Source: Cytophagales bacterium
GTDB taxonomy: Bacteria > Bacteroidota > Bacteroidia > Cytophagales > MED-G16
Length of the DNA stretch: 6,474 nucleotides
Assembly: GCA_029940715.1 (NCBI GenBank)
Contig: JAPYTU010000082.1
Span: forward strand, 1-6,474
Reading direction: 5' to 3'
The position numbers were made by a program, and so were the translations under genes. Of this stretch, positions 5,478 through 6,474 are shown piece after piece (within the stretch, counting starts at the first letter, position 1; each line of letters starts with the position of its first letter). The notes below the pieces were generated by a model. That model saw only the letters and a program-made list of their open reading frames with translations, was not told the origin of the DNA and did no database searches.

Positions 5478-6474
5478 ATGAAATTTGAAGATTTAAACTT
5501 ACACCCTTCATTACTAAAAGCTGTTAAAGATCAAAATTACACTCATCCAACTGCTATTCAGGAACAAGCAATTCCTTTAGTATTAAAAAAAAATGATGTA
5601 CTAGGGAGCGCTCAAACTGGAACTGGTAAAACAGCTGCTTTTGCATTGCCTATTTTACATCATCTAATAAATGAAAGAAATAATAATGATGGTAAAAAAA
5701 GAATAAGAACTTTAGTCGTAACTCCTACAAGAGAACTTGCTATACAAATTGCTGAGAACTTTACATCCTATTCAAAATATAATAAAATTACAAATACCGT
5801 CATTTTTGGAGGAGTGAAACAAGGGACTCAAACCACTACACTTAGTAATGGTGTTGATGTGTTAGTAGCAACTCCAGGAAGATTGTTAGATTTAATGGGA
5901 CAGGGATATATTTCATTAAAAGATATTGGTTATTTTGTTTTAGATGAAGCCGATAGAATGTTAGATATGGGATTCATCCATGACATTAAAAAGATATTGG
6001 ACAAATTACCAAAAGAGCGTCAATCTTTATTCTTTTCGGCTACTATGCCTAAAAATATTGTAGAGCTTTCATCTCAGATATTAAAATCACCTAAACAAGT
6101 ATCCGTTAATCCTGTGTCTTCAACTGCTGAAACTATTCAGCAGTTTATTTACTATACGAATAAGGCAGATAAAAAATATTTATTACTGCATATATTAAAA
6201 GATAAAAATATTAATCAATTATTGCTGTTTTCAAGAACCAAGCATGGTGCCGATAGGATAGCTCGTAATTTAAAAAAGAAAAATATTCAAGCTGCAGCAA
6301 TTCATGGAGATAAATCACAGAAACAAAGACAAAAATCATTACAGTCCTTTAAAGATTCCGAAATACGAGTTTTGGTAGCTACTGATATTGCTGCTAGAGG
6401 TATTGATATTGATAAGTTAAGTTATGTACTGAATTATGATATCCCTAATGAGTCAGAAACGTATGTGCACAGGA
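5478..6474 (+). CDS. RhlE-like DEAD-box ATP-dependent RNA helicase (3' end outside window)
   Basis: This is a DEAD-box RNA helicase that uses ATP to unwind RNA during ribosome assembly or RNA decay, usually important at low temperature. The frame runs from ATG 5478 to the window edge, giving 332 codons. Motifs occur in order: Q motif with Phe3 and TAIQEQAIP (25-33), Walker A AQTGTGKT (45-52), PTRELA (83-88), GG (111-112), TPGR (132-135), DEAD (156-159), SAT (187-189), motif IV around LLLFSRT (248-254), and motif V ATDIAARGIDI (301-311). Motif VI begins with HR at 331-332, where the window ends. Both RecA-like domains are therefore nearly complete, and only the C-terminal tail that separates subfamilies is missing. 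The motif spacing and MKFEDLNL opening resemble RhlE. It starts 88 bp after the right repeat and appears to be a separate transcription unit. Confidence 0.95.
   Translation, partial: MKFEDLNLHPSLLKAVKDQNYTHPTAIQEQAIPLVLKKNDVLGSAQTGTGKTAAFALPILHHLINERNNNDGKKRIRTLVVTPTRELAIQIAENFTSYSKYNKITNTVIFGGVKQGTQTTTLSNGVDVLVATPGRLLDLMGQGYISLKDIGYFVLDEADRMLDMGFIHDIKKILDKLPKERQSLFFSATMPKNIVELSSQILKSPKQVSVNPVSSTAETIQQFIYYTNKADKKYLLLHILKDKNINQLLLFSRTKHGADRIARNLKKKNIQAAAIHGDKSQKQRQKSLQSFKDSEIRVLVATDIAARGIDIDKLSYVLNYDIPNESETYVHR

Overview
The window is strongly AT-rich and all genes lie on the + strand. It comes from a Bacteroidota genome, most likely a flavobacterium. The evidence is a Flavobacteriia-style long SLBB export protein, promoter elements of the TTG-N20-TAnnTTTG type used by the Bacteroidota primary sigma factor, no clear Shine-Dalgarno sequences, and arginine coded almost entirely by AGA/AGG in the resident genes.

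Layout. (1) 2-520: the 3' end of metH, the activation domain of cobalamin-dependent methionine synthase. (2) 521-658: an intergenic region with a well-formed Bacteroidota promoter (533-563) followed by a long imperfect hairpin (576-630), which may be a 5' leader, an attenuator or the metH terminator. (3) 659-3436: a 925-residue SLBB-repeat polysaccharide export protein of the Wza superfamily, with a LysM peptidoglycan-binding domain set inside one of its SLBB repeats. (4) 3456-4256: murQ, 19 bp downstream and starting at TTG, closed by a strong intrinsic terminator (4257-4284). (5) 4305-5390: a small accessory insert bounded by two 45-bp direct repeats (43/45 identical). It holds a 37-codon stub of hsdM, the type I restriction-modification methyltransferase, and an intact YgjP/DUF45 zinc metallopeptidase gene. 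The two overlap as TAATG. (6) 5478-end: a RhlE-like DEAD-box RNA helicase, cut by the window end just after motif VI begins.

The longest stretch without a full gene is 4257-4618. It holds the terminator, repeat copy 1, a possible folded RNA, a weak promoter and the hsdM stub.

How the parts relate. The export protein and murQ look like one operon and share a cell-wall theme: LysM binds glycan in peptidoglycan, and MurQ recycles MurNAc-6-phosphate. The 4305-5390 segment looks foreign to its neighbours. It uses CGN arginine codons, has flanking repeats, and combines a decapitated hsdM with the accessory peptidase often found beside hsdR. I read it as the scar of a type I restriction locus that lost most of hsdM, hsdS and hsdR but kept the peptidase gene. 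I see no complete undescribed system. The most unusual items are this scar with its repeats, the LysM nested in an SLBB protein, and the structured leader upstream of the export gene.
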